A DNA stretch of 64,000 nt from BOG-908 sp963848205 (GTDB taxonomy: Bacteria > Pseudomonadota > Alphaproteobacteria > Acetobacterales > Acetobacteraceae). Below, piece after piece: positions 15,584 to 23,440 of this stretch; the first letter of the stretch is position 1; every line of letters begins with the position of its first letter. Under the pieces are notes generated by a model. It saw nothing but the letters and a program-made list of their open reading frames with translations. It made no database searches and was not told the origin of the DNA. The position numbers were made by a program, and so were the translations under genes. Where the stretch lies: the NCBI GenBank assembly GCA_963848205.1, contig CAWKCV010000005.1, positions 434,001 to 498,000 of the forward strand, in the 5' to 3' direction.

Positions 15584-17824
15584 TTATTCTCCCTGCGCCA
15601 GGGCTGCGGCCGCGCGGACCGGGTCGATATGGCGGTTCTGCTGGTTCCACAGCGTGCGGTAGACGGCGCATCGGTCCAGCAGCACGTCGTGCGGGGCGAT
15701 GTCGACGACAGTTCCACGGTCGAGGACCATGATCAGGTCGCAATTGACCAGGCTGGACAGACGGTGGGACACGATGACCATCGTGCGGCCCTTGCCGATG
15801 CGGACCAGGTTGGAGTTGACCAGCGCCTCGCTCTCAGGGTCGAGCGCCGAGGTCGCCTCGTCGAGGATCATGATGCGCGGGTTGGTGATCAACGCACGGG
15901 CAATCGCCAGGCGCTGACGCTGGCCGCCGGAGATGTTGGCCGAACCTTCCTCGATCCAGGTGTCGTAACCCTGCGGCATACGCTCGATGAACTCTTCGGC
16001 GCCGGCGAGCCGGGCGGCGCGCACGGCATCCTCGAGGGTCAGTCCGGCGCGGCCGGCCGTGATGTTGTCACGAACGGTGCCGCGGAAAAGGAAGTTGTCC
16101 TGCAGCACCACGCCGAAGCTGCGTCGCAAATGCGAGAGATTGATTTCGCGCAATTCAGCGCCGTCAATCCGGACAGCACCCGAGTATTCGCGGTTGATGC
16201 CCTGAAGCAGGCGCGTGATGGTGGATTTGCCCGAACCCGAGCGCCCGACGAGGCCGAGCATGGTGCCGGGCGGGATGGAGAAATTCACCTTGTTCAGCGC
16301 CGGGCGCTGGCCGAGCGGGTAGGTGAAGGTGACATCCTCGAAGGTGATCTGGCCTTCGAAGGCAGGGCGCATGCCGTCGGTCTGCGCGCGTGTTTCGGTG
16401 GGGTTGTTCAGAACCTTGGCGATCTGCCCCACTGCGGTGCGGACTTCGTGGAAGTCTTCCAGCAGCCTGGCAAAGCCGACCAGAGGTGCGGAGACACGGC
16501 CTGAGAGCAGCATAAAGGCGATCAAGCCGCCTTTATCGACGGTGGTGTCGTTCTGGAGCGCCAGATAGGCGCCGAACAGCACCACGCCGCGTGACATGAA
16601 GGTCTGCAGCGGATCGATCAGTGTTTGCGGAATGTTGCCGAGCCGGCCGGCAGCCAAGCGCCAGCGGCCGGAATCGGCCACGCGCTCGTCCCAGACGACT
16701 TTCTGCTGCGGCTCGAGCGCCAGGGATTTCACCGTGCGGATGCCATAGACGGTCTCGCTCATCACCGCGCCCATCTTGTGCTGCGCCTGGATGGCAAGAC
16801 CGATCAGTGCGCCGACCGGGCGCAGGAACACCATGATGATCAGGGAGATAAGGCCCGCGATGGCGATCGACACCCAGGCCAGCGTCGGCTCCATGTAGAA
16901 CATGAAGGGTAGCATGACGATCAGGGTGATGCCGTCGAGAAAGGTGTAGAGCAGCTTGCCGGTGAGGAATTCGCGCACGCGAAAGACTTCACGCAGCCGC
17001 GAAATCGTCTCACCCGCCTGGCTGCGCTCGAAGAAGTCGAGCGGCAAGGAGAGCAGTCGACCGAACACATGCAGGTTCAGCCGGACGTCCAGCCGCGACG
17101 AGAGCACGAGCACGAGCTCGCGACGTGCCCAGCCGAGCACCATCTCGAAAAACATCATCGCGGAGAGGATGCTGACGAGCATGTAGAAGGTGGAGAGGCT
17201 GTTATACTCGAGCACGCGGTCGATCGTCGCCATCACCATCAGAGCGGGGATGATCGTGAGGGCGGAGATGACGACGGACGCGAAACCGATCTGGGTGAGG
17301 AAATACTTCTCCTCGAGTACCTTGCCGAAAATCCAGCCAAGGGTGAACGGCGCCTCGCCCTCGCCCTGGCCGTAGGGGCGCTTGACGAGGATGACATCGC
17401 CGGCCCAGGCCTGCTCCAGGCGCAGGCGGTCGACGGGGACCGGCGGATCGGTGTCTCGCGCGGTGGGGCTTTTCAGCATGACCACGTCGCGTTGCGGATC
17501 GGCGCCGACGACCAGGCCAGCCGTGCCATCCTTGAGCAGCAGGACGACGGGGGCAGCGTCGCGGAAGCGGAACAGGTTGCGCCAGCCCAGGCGCATGGCG
17601 CGGGCGATCATCCCCTGATCGCGCAGCCAGGTGACCAACGCCGCCGGCGACGGGTAGGCTTCGCCGACGGGGCCGCGGAACTCGCCCATGTCCAGATCGA
17701 CGCCATGGAAGCGGGCAGCCGCGACGACCGCGCGCAGGCGCAGCTCTTTCGGGGTCAGGACTTCCGGGATTTCGCTCTCGATCTGGAGCGGCTCGCCATC
17801 CGTATTCAGGCTGGTCTGTGTCAC
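15584..17824 (-). CDS. hlyB: HlyB-type ABC exporter with C39-like domain
   Basis: A 746-aa type I secretion transporter. Residues about 25-155 are a C39 peptidase-like domain, but the catalytic Cys position is occupied by a sequence without Cys (VVAAARFHGVDLDMGEFR), so it is a chaperone-like CLD as in HlyB and not a protease. The ABC transmembrane domain covers about 165-460. The nucleotide-binding domain has Walker A GLVGRSGSGKST (about 527), signature NISGGQRQRLAIARAL and Walker B IMILDEATSALDPE (about 655), with the H-loop in VIVSHRL. The start GTG 17824 has AAGGA 6 bases upstream. CLD exporters carry long RTX or repeat proteins, which fits the bluetail/RTX-like C-terminus of the exoprotein gene near 53-55 kb. 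Confidence 0.9.
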   Translation of the reverse strand: MTQTSLNTDGEPLQIESEIPEVLTPKELRLRAVVAAARFHGVDLDMGEFRGPVGEAYPSPAALVTWLRDQGMIARAMRLGWRNLFRFRDAAPVVLLLKDGTAGLVVGADPQRDVVMLKSPTARDTDPPVPVDRLRLEQAWAGDVILVKRPYGQGEGEAPFTLGWIFGKVLEEKYFLTQIGFASVVISALTIIPALMVMATIDRVLEYNSLSTFYMLVSILSAMMFFEMVLGWARRELVLVLSSRLDVRLNLHVFGRLLSLPLDFFERSQAGETISRLREVFRVREFLTGKLLYTFLDGITLIVMLPFMFYMEPTLAWVSIAIAGLISLIIMVFLRPVGALIGLAIQAQHKMGAVMSETVYGIRTVKSLALEPQQKVVWDERVADSGRWRLAAGRLGNIPQTLIDPLQTFMSRGVVLFGAYLALQNDTTVDKGGLIAFMLLSGRVSAPLVGFARLLEDFHEVRTAVGQIAKVLNNPTETRAQTDGMRPAFEGQITFEDVTFTYPLGQRPALNKVNFSIPPGTMLGLVGRSGSGKSTITRLLQGINREYSGAVRIDGAELREINLSHLRRSFGVVLQDNFLFRGTVRDNITAGRAGLTLEDAVRAARLAGAEEFIERMPQGYDTWIEEGSANISGGQRQRLAIARALITNPRIMILDEATSALDPESEALVNSNLVRIGKGRTMVIVSHRLSSLVNCDLIMVLDRGTVVDIAPHDVLLDRCAVYRTLWNQQNRHIDPVRAAAALAQGE

Positions 17825-17863
17825 AATCAGTCCTTTTGAGTCTCAAATCCACGCGAAAAGGCC

Positions 17864-17910
17864 ATGGTAAGGCTCTGCCGGTTTCGCCGGATCACGGCCC
17901 TTCCTACCAT
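17864..17910 (-). promoter_or_regulatory. Structured 5' leader of hlyBD
   Basis: An inverted repeat with ATGGTA (17864-17869) and TACCAT (17905-17910) as outer arms, further AGG/CCT pairing inside, and an inner hairpin CCGG-TTTCG-CCGG (17878-17890). It lies 40-86 bases upstream of the hlyB start, in its presumed 5' UTR or promoter. It matches no riboswitch family I recognise. Confidence 0.35.
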
Positions 17911-17997
17911 GACTTTCTATAGAGAGGCATAATTTTCAGCGCTTCGGCTGGCCTGTTCCGCATGCGTGCCGTTAAGGTGTCGGAAGGGAGGCATCTA

Positions 17998-18540
17998 TTG
18001 CTGGTTGAACAAGCGCTGGAGAAGGATTTGCCTGAAATACAGGCGATCTACGCACATCATGTACTGACCGGGACGGGTACTTTCGAGGAAGCGCCGCCGA
18101 GTATTGAGCAGATGGTGGAGCGCCATAGGGCAGGGCTGGCGGCCGGGTATGAGTGGCTGGTCGCCCGGGACGACACGGGGGTGCTGGGCTACGGCTATTA
18201 CGGCGCGTTCCGCCAGCGCAGCGCCTACGATTGGACTGTCGAGGACAGCGTGTATGTTCGCGAGGACGTTCGCGGCATGGGTGTCGGCAAGTCCATCGTT
18301 GCCGGGTTGCTGGCGAGTGCCCAGGCGCGTGGTTACCGGCAGATGCTGGCCTTGATCGGTGACAGCGAGAATATCGGCTCGATCGGCATGCATATGAGCC
18401 TCGGGTTTCAGCGCGCAGGGACCATGAAGGCGTGCGGGGTGAAGTTCGGCCGCTGGCTGGATGTGGTGATCATGCAGCGGCCATTGGGCGCCGGCGACGC
18501 GGACGTGCCGGCCGCGTTGCCGATCAGACAGCGAGCCTGA
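17998..18540 (+). CDS. GNAT-family N-acetyltransferase (phosphinothricin/L-amino acid type)
   Basis: A 180-aa acetyltransferase of the PAT/MnaT subfamily. The family pattern is visible: EKDLPEIQAIYAHHVLTGTG, TFEEAPPSIEQM, GVLGYGYYGAFRQRSAYDWT, the SVYVREDVRGMGVGKSIV acetyl-CoA loop, and HMSLGFQRAGTMKACGVKFG with a W in RWLDVVIMQRPL. Members acetylate methionine sulfone/sulfoximine or phosphinothricin-like amino acids. The start is TTG 17998, because a near-perfect AAGGGAGG lies 6 bases upstream and residue 1 then aligns with the family start; an ATG at 17962 has no such site. It ends 17 bp inside the convergent CPCC-motif gene. Confidence 0.85.
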   Translation: MLVEQALEKDLPEIQAIYAHHVLTGTGTFEEAPPSIEQMVERHRAGLAAGYEWLVARDDTGVLGYGYYGAFRQRSAYDWTVEDSVYVREDVRGMGVGKSIVAGLLASAQARGYRQMLALIGDSENIGSIGMHMSLGFQRAGTMKACGVKFGRWLDVVIMQRPLGAGDADVPAALPIRQRA

Positions 18541-18859
18541 AGCAGGCGCTGGCGACCGGATCGGTCGAGAGCGCGTCCAGAACGGCCGCACGGCCGGCTT
18601 GGCTCTGCGTGACAACGACGACGCGGGTGAAGAACGGGACGCGGCCACGGGCGCGGTCCTGAAGCAAGGTGGCGAGAGCGCGACCGGCCGGATTGCGCGC
18701 GGTGCAGCAGGGGCATGATGCGGGATGGGCGTCCGCGAGGGTGAAGCCGGCCGATGTGCTGCCGGATGACGCATCTTCGGTCAGGAGAATATCGCCGTCG
18801 CTTGGCTCGAGGTGGGCGCCGAGGACGAGCGGGACACGCAAATCAAGCGAGATGGCCAT
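18524..18859 (-). CDS. Small uncharacterised protein with CPCC motif, divergent to sahR
   Basis: A 111-aa protein starting MAISLDLRVPLVLGAHLEPS. The middle has HPASCPCCTARNPAGRALAT, where the CPCC could bind a metal, followed by RGRVPFFTRVVVV and a C-terminal AGRAAVLDALSTDPVASACF. The second half is vaguely like pieces of CobW/G3E-associated proteins, but I do not recognise a named family. It is transcribed away from sahR; only 38 bp separate the start codons and that space holds the SahR operator, so coregulation with methionine-cycle genes is likely. ATG 18859 has no clear ribosome binding site and may be leaderless. Its 3' end overlaps the convergent GNAT gene. Confidence 0.55.
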   Translation of the reverse strand: MAISLDLRVPLVLGAHLEPSDGDILLTEDASSGSTSAGFTLADAHPASCPCCTARNPAGRALATLLQDRARGRVPFFTRVVVVTQSQAGRAAVLDALSTDPVASACFRLAV

Positions 18860-18861
18860 GC

Positions 18862-18890
18862 TTGCACATAAAGGAAGCTTTATATATTTA
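18862..18890 (+). promoter_or_regulatory. sahR-metH promoter with SahR-like operator
   Basis: The -35-like TTGCAC (18862-18867) and -10-like TATTTA (18885-18890) are spaced by 17 bases. The spacer contains ATAAAG-GAAG-CTTTAT, a perfect 6-bp-arm palindrome at 18868-18883, which is the form expected for an ArsR-fold SahR site. The -10 ends 7 bases before the GTG start of sahR, so the transcript would be leaderless or nearly so. Outer arms GCTTGCA (18860-18866) and TGCAAGC (18891-18897) make the region roughly symmetric and give a weaker divergent promoter (TTGCAT / TTTATG) for the CPCC gene. Confidence 0.6.
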
Positions 18891-18897
18891 TGCAAGC

Positions 18898-19857
18898 GTG
18901 GATCATCTGCTTGCATGCCTGGCTGCGACGGCCGACCCGACCCGGTTGAGGGTGCTGACGCTGGCGGCGCGCGGCTCGTTTTGCGTGAACGATTTCTGCG
19001 ACGTGCTCGGGCAGAGCCAGCCGCGTCTCTCCCGCCATTTGAAGCTGCTGTGCGACGCGGGATTGCTGGAGCGTACGCGTGAGGGAGCGAATGCCTGGTT
19101 TACGTTGGCGCAAGGCGAGAAAGGGCGGCTGGCGCGCGATATTCTGCAGCACGTGCCCGAGGGCGATCCGTTGATGGCGGCCGACCGCCGCGGGGCTGTG
19201 CGTGTGCTGGCGGAGCGCGCGCGGGCGGCGAGCGAGAAATTCCGCAGCCAGGGTGCCGACTGGGACGAAATGCGTGCCCTGAGCCTGCCGGCCGAGCAGG
19301 TGGAACACGCATTGCTGGAGCTGCTGCCGGCGCAAGGTGGCCGGCTGCTGGATATTGGAACGGGGACGGGCCGGCTGCTTGAAGTGCTGGCGCCGCGCAT
19401 CAGGGCGGGTGTGGGTGTGGATGCGAGCAGGACCATGCTGGCATTGGCGCGCGTCAGACTTGCCTCGCCCGAGCTCGCGCATTGCAGCGTGCGGCTGGCC
19501 GACATGTATGCATTGCCGCTGGCAGACGGCAGCTTCGACCTCGTGCTGCTGCAGATGGTGTTGCACTATGCCGAGGAGCCGGAGGCGGCGCTTGCGGAAG
19601 CGCGGCGCGTGCTGGCGCCCGGCGGGCGATTGGTCGTGGTGGATCTGGCGCCGCACACGCGTGAGCATCTGCTGACGCAGATGGGTCATCGCGCGCCTGG
19701 ATTCTCCGATGCGCGCATGGCGGATCTGTTGTCACGCGCGGCGCTGACGCCTGGCGACAAGTTGAGTGTGGGCCCCGCGCAGGATGGCGCATTGCGTGTG
19801 CGCATCTGGCAAGGGCTCGTGCCTGAAACAGCTGTTTTAGAAAAGGCTTTCGTTTGA
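18898..19857 (+). CDS. sahR: SahR: ArsR-family regulator fused to a SAM-dependent methyltransferase domain
   Basis: A 319-aa two-domain protein. Residues 1-95 are an ArsR winged helix (ATADPTRLRVLTLAARGSFC, then DVLGQSQPRLSRHLKLLCDA as the recognition helix). Residues about 140-310 are a class I methyltransferase fold with the glycine motif LLDIGTGTGRLLEVLAPR, VGVDASRTML and DLVLLQMVLHYAEEPE. This architecture matches alphaproteobacterial SahR, which senses S-adenosylhomocysteine and derepresses methionine-cycle genes; the methyltransferase fold is thought to bind the ligand. The GTG start at 18898 is set by the promoter position. It overlaps metH by 4 bases, so regulator and target are one operon with autoregulation through the upstream palindrome. 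Confidence 0.85.
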   Translation: MDHLLACLAATADPTRLRVLTLAARGSFCVNDFCDVLGQSQPRLSRHLKLLCDAGLLERTREGANAWFTLAQGEKGRLARDILQHVPEGDPLMAADRRGAVRVLAERARAASEKFRSQGADWDEMRALSLPAEQVEHALLELLPAQGGRLLDIGTGTGRLLEVLAPRIRAGVGVDASRTMLALARVRLASPELAHCSVRLADMYALPLADGSFDLVLLQMVLHYAEEPEAALAEARRVLAPGGRLVVVDLAPHTREHLLTQMGHRAPGFSDARMADLLSRAALTPGDKLSVGPAQDGALRVRIWQGLVPETAVLEKAFV

Positions 19858-22800
19858 CCCGACCCCATCTTCTCGATGCGCTACGCGACCAGGTTTTGCT
19901 GTGCGATGGCGGCACTGGCAGCCGTGTGCAGAGCATGGATCTCGACACCGAGCGCGATTATTGGGGGCAGGAAAATTGCACCGATATTCTGAATCTCTCG
20001 CGCCCTGACCTGGTGCGCGAGATCGCGCGCGGATATTTCGCCGCCGGTGCGGACATGGTCGAGACCAACACGTTCGGCGCTTCGCCGGTGACGCTGGGCG
20101 AGTTCGGGCTGGAAGCTCGGGCGCGCGAGATCAACCGCATCGCCGCGGAATTGGCGCGCGAGGTGGCCGACGAGTTTGCCGACGGACGTCATCGTTGGGT
20201 TTTGGGCGGCGTCGGGCCTGGCACTAAGCTGCCGTCGTTGGGCAACATCGATTACGACTCACTGGAAGCCGGGCTTGCTGAGCAATGCAGGGGACTTGTG
20301 GATGGTGGTGTCGATGCGTTTCTGATCGAGACCTGCCAGGACACTTTGCAGATCAAGGCAGCGGTGAACGGCGCCAAGATCGCGCGTGCGGAAGCCGGTC
20401 GCGACACGCCGATATTCGTGCAGGTGACCGTGGAGACGACCGGGACCTTGCTGGTGGGGCCGGATATCGCAACGGCGGCGACCGTCATCCATGCGCTCGA
20501 CGTGCCGTTGATCGGGCTGAATTGTGCGACGGGTCCGCAGGAGATGGCCGAGCATGTGCGTTGGCTGTCGGCGAATTGGCCTGGTCTGATCAGTGTGCAA
20601 CCTAATGCCGGTTTGCCGGAACTGGTGGACGGACACACGCACTATCCACTCAATCCGGCGGAGATGGCGAGCTGGGTGGAGCGGTTCGTGGCCGAAGACG
20701 GACTGAACCTGATCGGTGGTTGTTGTGGCACGGACATTCCGCACATTCGGGCATTGGACGAGATGTTGCGTCGTCGTGCTCAGGCGAGCGGACGCGGTGG
20801 CAGACGGCCTACGCCAGTACAGCGCACGTTCATGTGGGTACCGTCGGTGGCGAGTTTGTACAGCCAGACTCCGCTGCGCCAGGACAACAGCTTTTTCTCG
20901 ATCGGCGAGCGCTGCAATGCGAACGGCTCGAAGAAGTGGCGCGAGTTGCAGGAAGCCGGAGACTGGGACGGTTGCGTGAGCGTGGGACGCGAGCAGGCGG
21001 CCGAAGGCAGCAATAGTCTTGACGTTTGCACGGCTTTTGTCGGCCGCGACGAGAAGTATGAGATGGACGAGGTGATCCGCAGGTTCACCAACTCGGTGAA
21101 TGTGCCGCTGGTAATCGACAGCACCGAGACGCCGGTGATCGAAAGTGCGCTGAAGCTGCATGGCGGCAAGCCGATCATCAACTCGATCAACTTCGAGGAT
21201 GGCGAGGGGGCCGCGAGCGACCGCCTGAAACTGGCGAAGAAGTTCGGCGCGGCCGTGATTGCGCTCACGATCGACGAAGTCGGCATGGCGAAGACGGCGG
21301 ACGACAAATTGCGCATTGCAGAGCGGCTGGTGGCGTTCGCCTGCGATGGTTATGGGCTGCCGCAGAGCGATCTGCTGATCGATCCGCTGACCTTCACCAT
21401 TGCCACCGGCAACGAGGACGACCGCAAGCTGGCGGCTTGGACGCTCGATGGTATCAAGCGCATTCGCGAGCGTTTTCCGGACATCCAGATCATTTTGGGT
21501 TTGTCGAACGTGAGTTTCGGTCTCAACCCGGCAGCGCGCGCAGTGCTGAACTCGGTGTTTCTCGACCATGCCGTGCGTGCGGGCATGACGGGCGCGATCG
21601 TGCATGTGAGCAAAATTCGGCCGCTGCATCTGATACCGGCCGAAGAGGTGGAGGTGGCCGAGGACCTCATCTTCGACCGGCGTCGTGAGGGCTACGATCC
21701 GTTGCAGCGTCTGCTCGAGCTGTTCGCGGATCGCAAGGCGGCGGAGGCGACGAAACGCGCGAAAGCGGAGACGGTGGAAGGCCGGCTGCGCGACCGCATC
21801 GTGGATGGCGACCGCAAGGGGCTCGAAGCCGAGCTCGACGACGCGCTGCGCGCGCACGAGCCGCTGTCGATCATCAACGACATTCTGCTGGGCGGCATGA
21901 AGGTGGTGGGAGAGTTGTTCGGCGCCGGCAAGATGCAATTGCCGTTCGTGCTGCAATCCGCCGAGACGATGAAGACGGCGGTGGCGTATCTCGAACCGCT
22001 GATGACGCGGGTGGACGGGCAGGAAAAGGGCACTATCGTGCTGGCGACCGTGAAGGGCGATGTGCACGATATCGGCAAAAATCTGGTCGATATCATCCTG
22101 ACCAATAACGGGTATCGCGTCGTAAATCTCGGGATCAAGGTGAAATTGGCCGAGATGGTGGAAGCCGCGCGCGAGCACCGTGCGCATGCGATCGGCATGA
22201 GTGGGTTGCTGGTGAAATCCACTGTCATCATGCGCGAGAATCTCGAGGAGATGACTCGGCAGGGGCTCGAGATACCAGTGCTTCTCGGTGGGGCCGCGCT
22301 GACGCGCAATTATGTGGAGGAAGATTGCGTCTCGGCCTATGCATGCGGCCGTGTGGCTTATGCGCGCGATGCGTTCGATGGTCTGCATCTGATGGATCGT
22401 GTCACAGGAAACGGGTTTGACGACTACCTGTCCGCCTTGCAGGCCAAGCGCAGCGGCAAGGCGCGCAATACGAAGCGCAGCATCGGGCGTGCCGATGAGC
22501 GTGCCTGGCGGCCCGTCGATGTGAGCGAGGTGCGCGCACGCCGTGCGCGACTGACGCAGGATGTGCCGGTTGTCGAACCGCCATTCTGGGGTGCGCGTGT
22601 GCTGGAGGCGCCGGCGAAGGCTGTGGTGCCGTTCCTCAACGAGCGCAGCCTATATCAATTCCAGTGGGGCTTTCGCAAACAGGGCAAGAACCTCGACGAC
22701 TTTCTGGGGTGGGCCAAGCAGGAATTGCGGCCGATCATGAAGCGCATGCTGGCGATTTGCGAGACCGAGGATATATTACGTCCGCAAGCGATCTACGGTT

Positions 22801-23357
22801 ATTGGAAAGCGGCGGGGCAGGGTAATGACTTGATCCTGTTCGAGCAGGATGGCAGCACGGAAGTGGCGCGATTCAGCCTGCCGCGGCAGCCGCGTGAAGA
22901 CGGCGAATGTATCGCAGACTTCTTCCGCGATGTGGATGACGAAGCCCGAGATGTGATCGGGTTGCAGGTAGTGACCGTGGGCCAGAAGGCGAGTGATACC
23001 GCACGCGTATGGTTCGACGATAATCGTTACCAGGACTATCTGTATCTGCACGGCCTCTCGGTAGAGATGGCCGAAGCGATGGCGGAATACGTGCACAAGC
23101 GGGTGCGCGCCGAGATGGGTTTTGCCGGCGAGGATGACCGTGACATGGAGCGTATGCTGCAGCAGAATTATCGCGGATCACGTTATTCGTTCGGCTATCC
23201 TGCCTGCCCGCGTATCGAGGATCAGAGCATGTTGCTGGGTTTGCTGAATGCGGAACGCATCGGCGTGTCGCTCTCCGATGAAAGCCAGCTCCACCCCGAG
23301 CAGAGCACAAGTGCCATCGTGGTCCTAAACCCAAACGCGAAATACTTCTCCGTGTGA
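19854..23357 (+). CDS. metH: Cobalamin-dependent methionine synthase MetH
   Basis: A 1167-aa enzyme that methylates homocysteine from 5-methyltetrahydrofolate through methylcobalamin. The homocysteine domain (1-310) has zinc ligands in LIGLNCATGPQEM (about 223) and LIGGCCGTD (about 289). The pterin domain (about 340-610) has FSIGERCNANGSKKW. The B12 cap and binding domains hold the cobalt-ligand motif KGDVHDIGKN (His about 737). The activation (SAM-binding) domain is at about 890-1167, with ERIGVSLSDESQLHPEQST near the end. All four domains are present, at slightly below E. coli length (1227). The start is TTG 19854 overlapping the sahR stop (TTGA) with AAAAGG upstream, so translation is coupled. 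Copy 4 of the hairpin element follows the stop. Confidence 0.95.
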   Translation: MTRPHLLDALRDQVLLCDGGTGSRVQSMDLDTERDYWGQENCTDILNLSRPDLVREIARGYFAAGADMVETNTFGASPVTLGEFGLEARAREINRIAAELAREVADEFADGRHRWVLGGVGPGTKLPSLGNIDYDSLEAGLAEQCRGLVDGGVDAFLIETCQDTLQIKAAVNGAKIARAEAGRDTPIFVQVTVETTGTLLVGPDIATAATVIHALDVPLIGLNCATGPQEMAEHVRWLSANWPGLISVQPNAGLPELVDGHTHYPLNPAEMASWVERFVAEDGLNLIGGCCGTDIPHIRALDEMLRRRAQASGRGGRRPTPVQRTFMWVPSVASLYSQTPLRQDNSFFSIGERCNANGSKKWRELQEAGDWDGCVSVGREQAAEGSNSLDVCTAFVGRDEKYEMDEVIRRFTNSVNVPLVIDSTETPVIESALKLHGGKPIINSINFEDGEGAASDRLKLAKKFGAAVIALTIDEVGMAKTADDKLRIAERLVAFACDGYGLPQSDLLIDPLTFTIATGNEDDRKLAAWTLDGIKRIRERFPDIQIILGLSNVSFGLNPAARAVLNSVFLDHAVRAGMTGAIVHVSKIRPLHLIPAEEVEVAEDLIFDRRREGYDPLQRLLELFADRKAAEATKRAKAETVEGRLRDRIVDGDRKGLEAELDDALRAHEPLSIINDILLGGMKVVGELFGAGKMQLPFVLQSAETMKTAVAYLEPLMTRVDGQEKGTIVLATVKGDVHDIGKNLVDIILTNNGYRVVNLGIKVKLAEMVEAAREHRAHAIGMSGLLVKSTVIMRENLEEMTRQGLEIPVLLGGAALTRNYVEEDCVSAYACGRVAYARDAFDGLHLMDRVTGNGFDDYLSALQAKRSGKARNTKRSIGRADERAWRPVDVSEVRARRARLTQDVPVVEPPFWGARVLEAPAKAVVPFLNERSLYQFQWGFRKQGKNLDDFLGWAKQELRPIMKRMLAICETEDILRPQAIYGYWKAAGQGNDLILFEQDGSTEVARFSLPRQPREDGECIADFFRDVDDEARDVIGLQVVTVGQKASDTARVWFDDNRYQDYLYLHGLSVEMAEAMAEYVHKRVRAEMGFAGEDDRDMERMLQQNYRGSRYSFGYPACPRIEDQSMLLGLLNAERIGVSLSDESQLHPEQSTSAIVVLNPNAKYFSV

Positions 23358-23440
23358 AGAAGTTTTGCTCCGCCGCTCGCACGCGCGACAGCGGAGCAAA
23401 GTCTTTTGCTTCTTTTCCACGGATGAGAAAGCCTTTTCTT
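23356..23440 (+). repeat. Interspersed hairpin element, copy 4 (partial)
   Basis: Lies between the convergent metH and M20 genes. AGTTTTGCTCCGC and GCGGAGCAAAGT form an inverted pair around the CGCGACAGCGG linker, followed by TCTTTTGCTTCTTTTC and a diverged B region (GAGAAAGCCTTTTCTTC). Module A is not recognisable. Confidence 0.65.

Noticed and set aside
20259..22388. 709-aa minus-strand reading opposite metH
   Set aside because: metH on the plus strand has all domains and key motifs; the reverse reading has no domain pattern.
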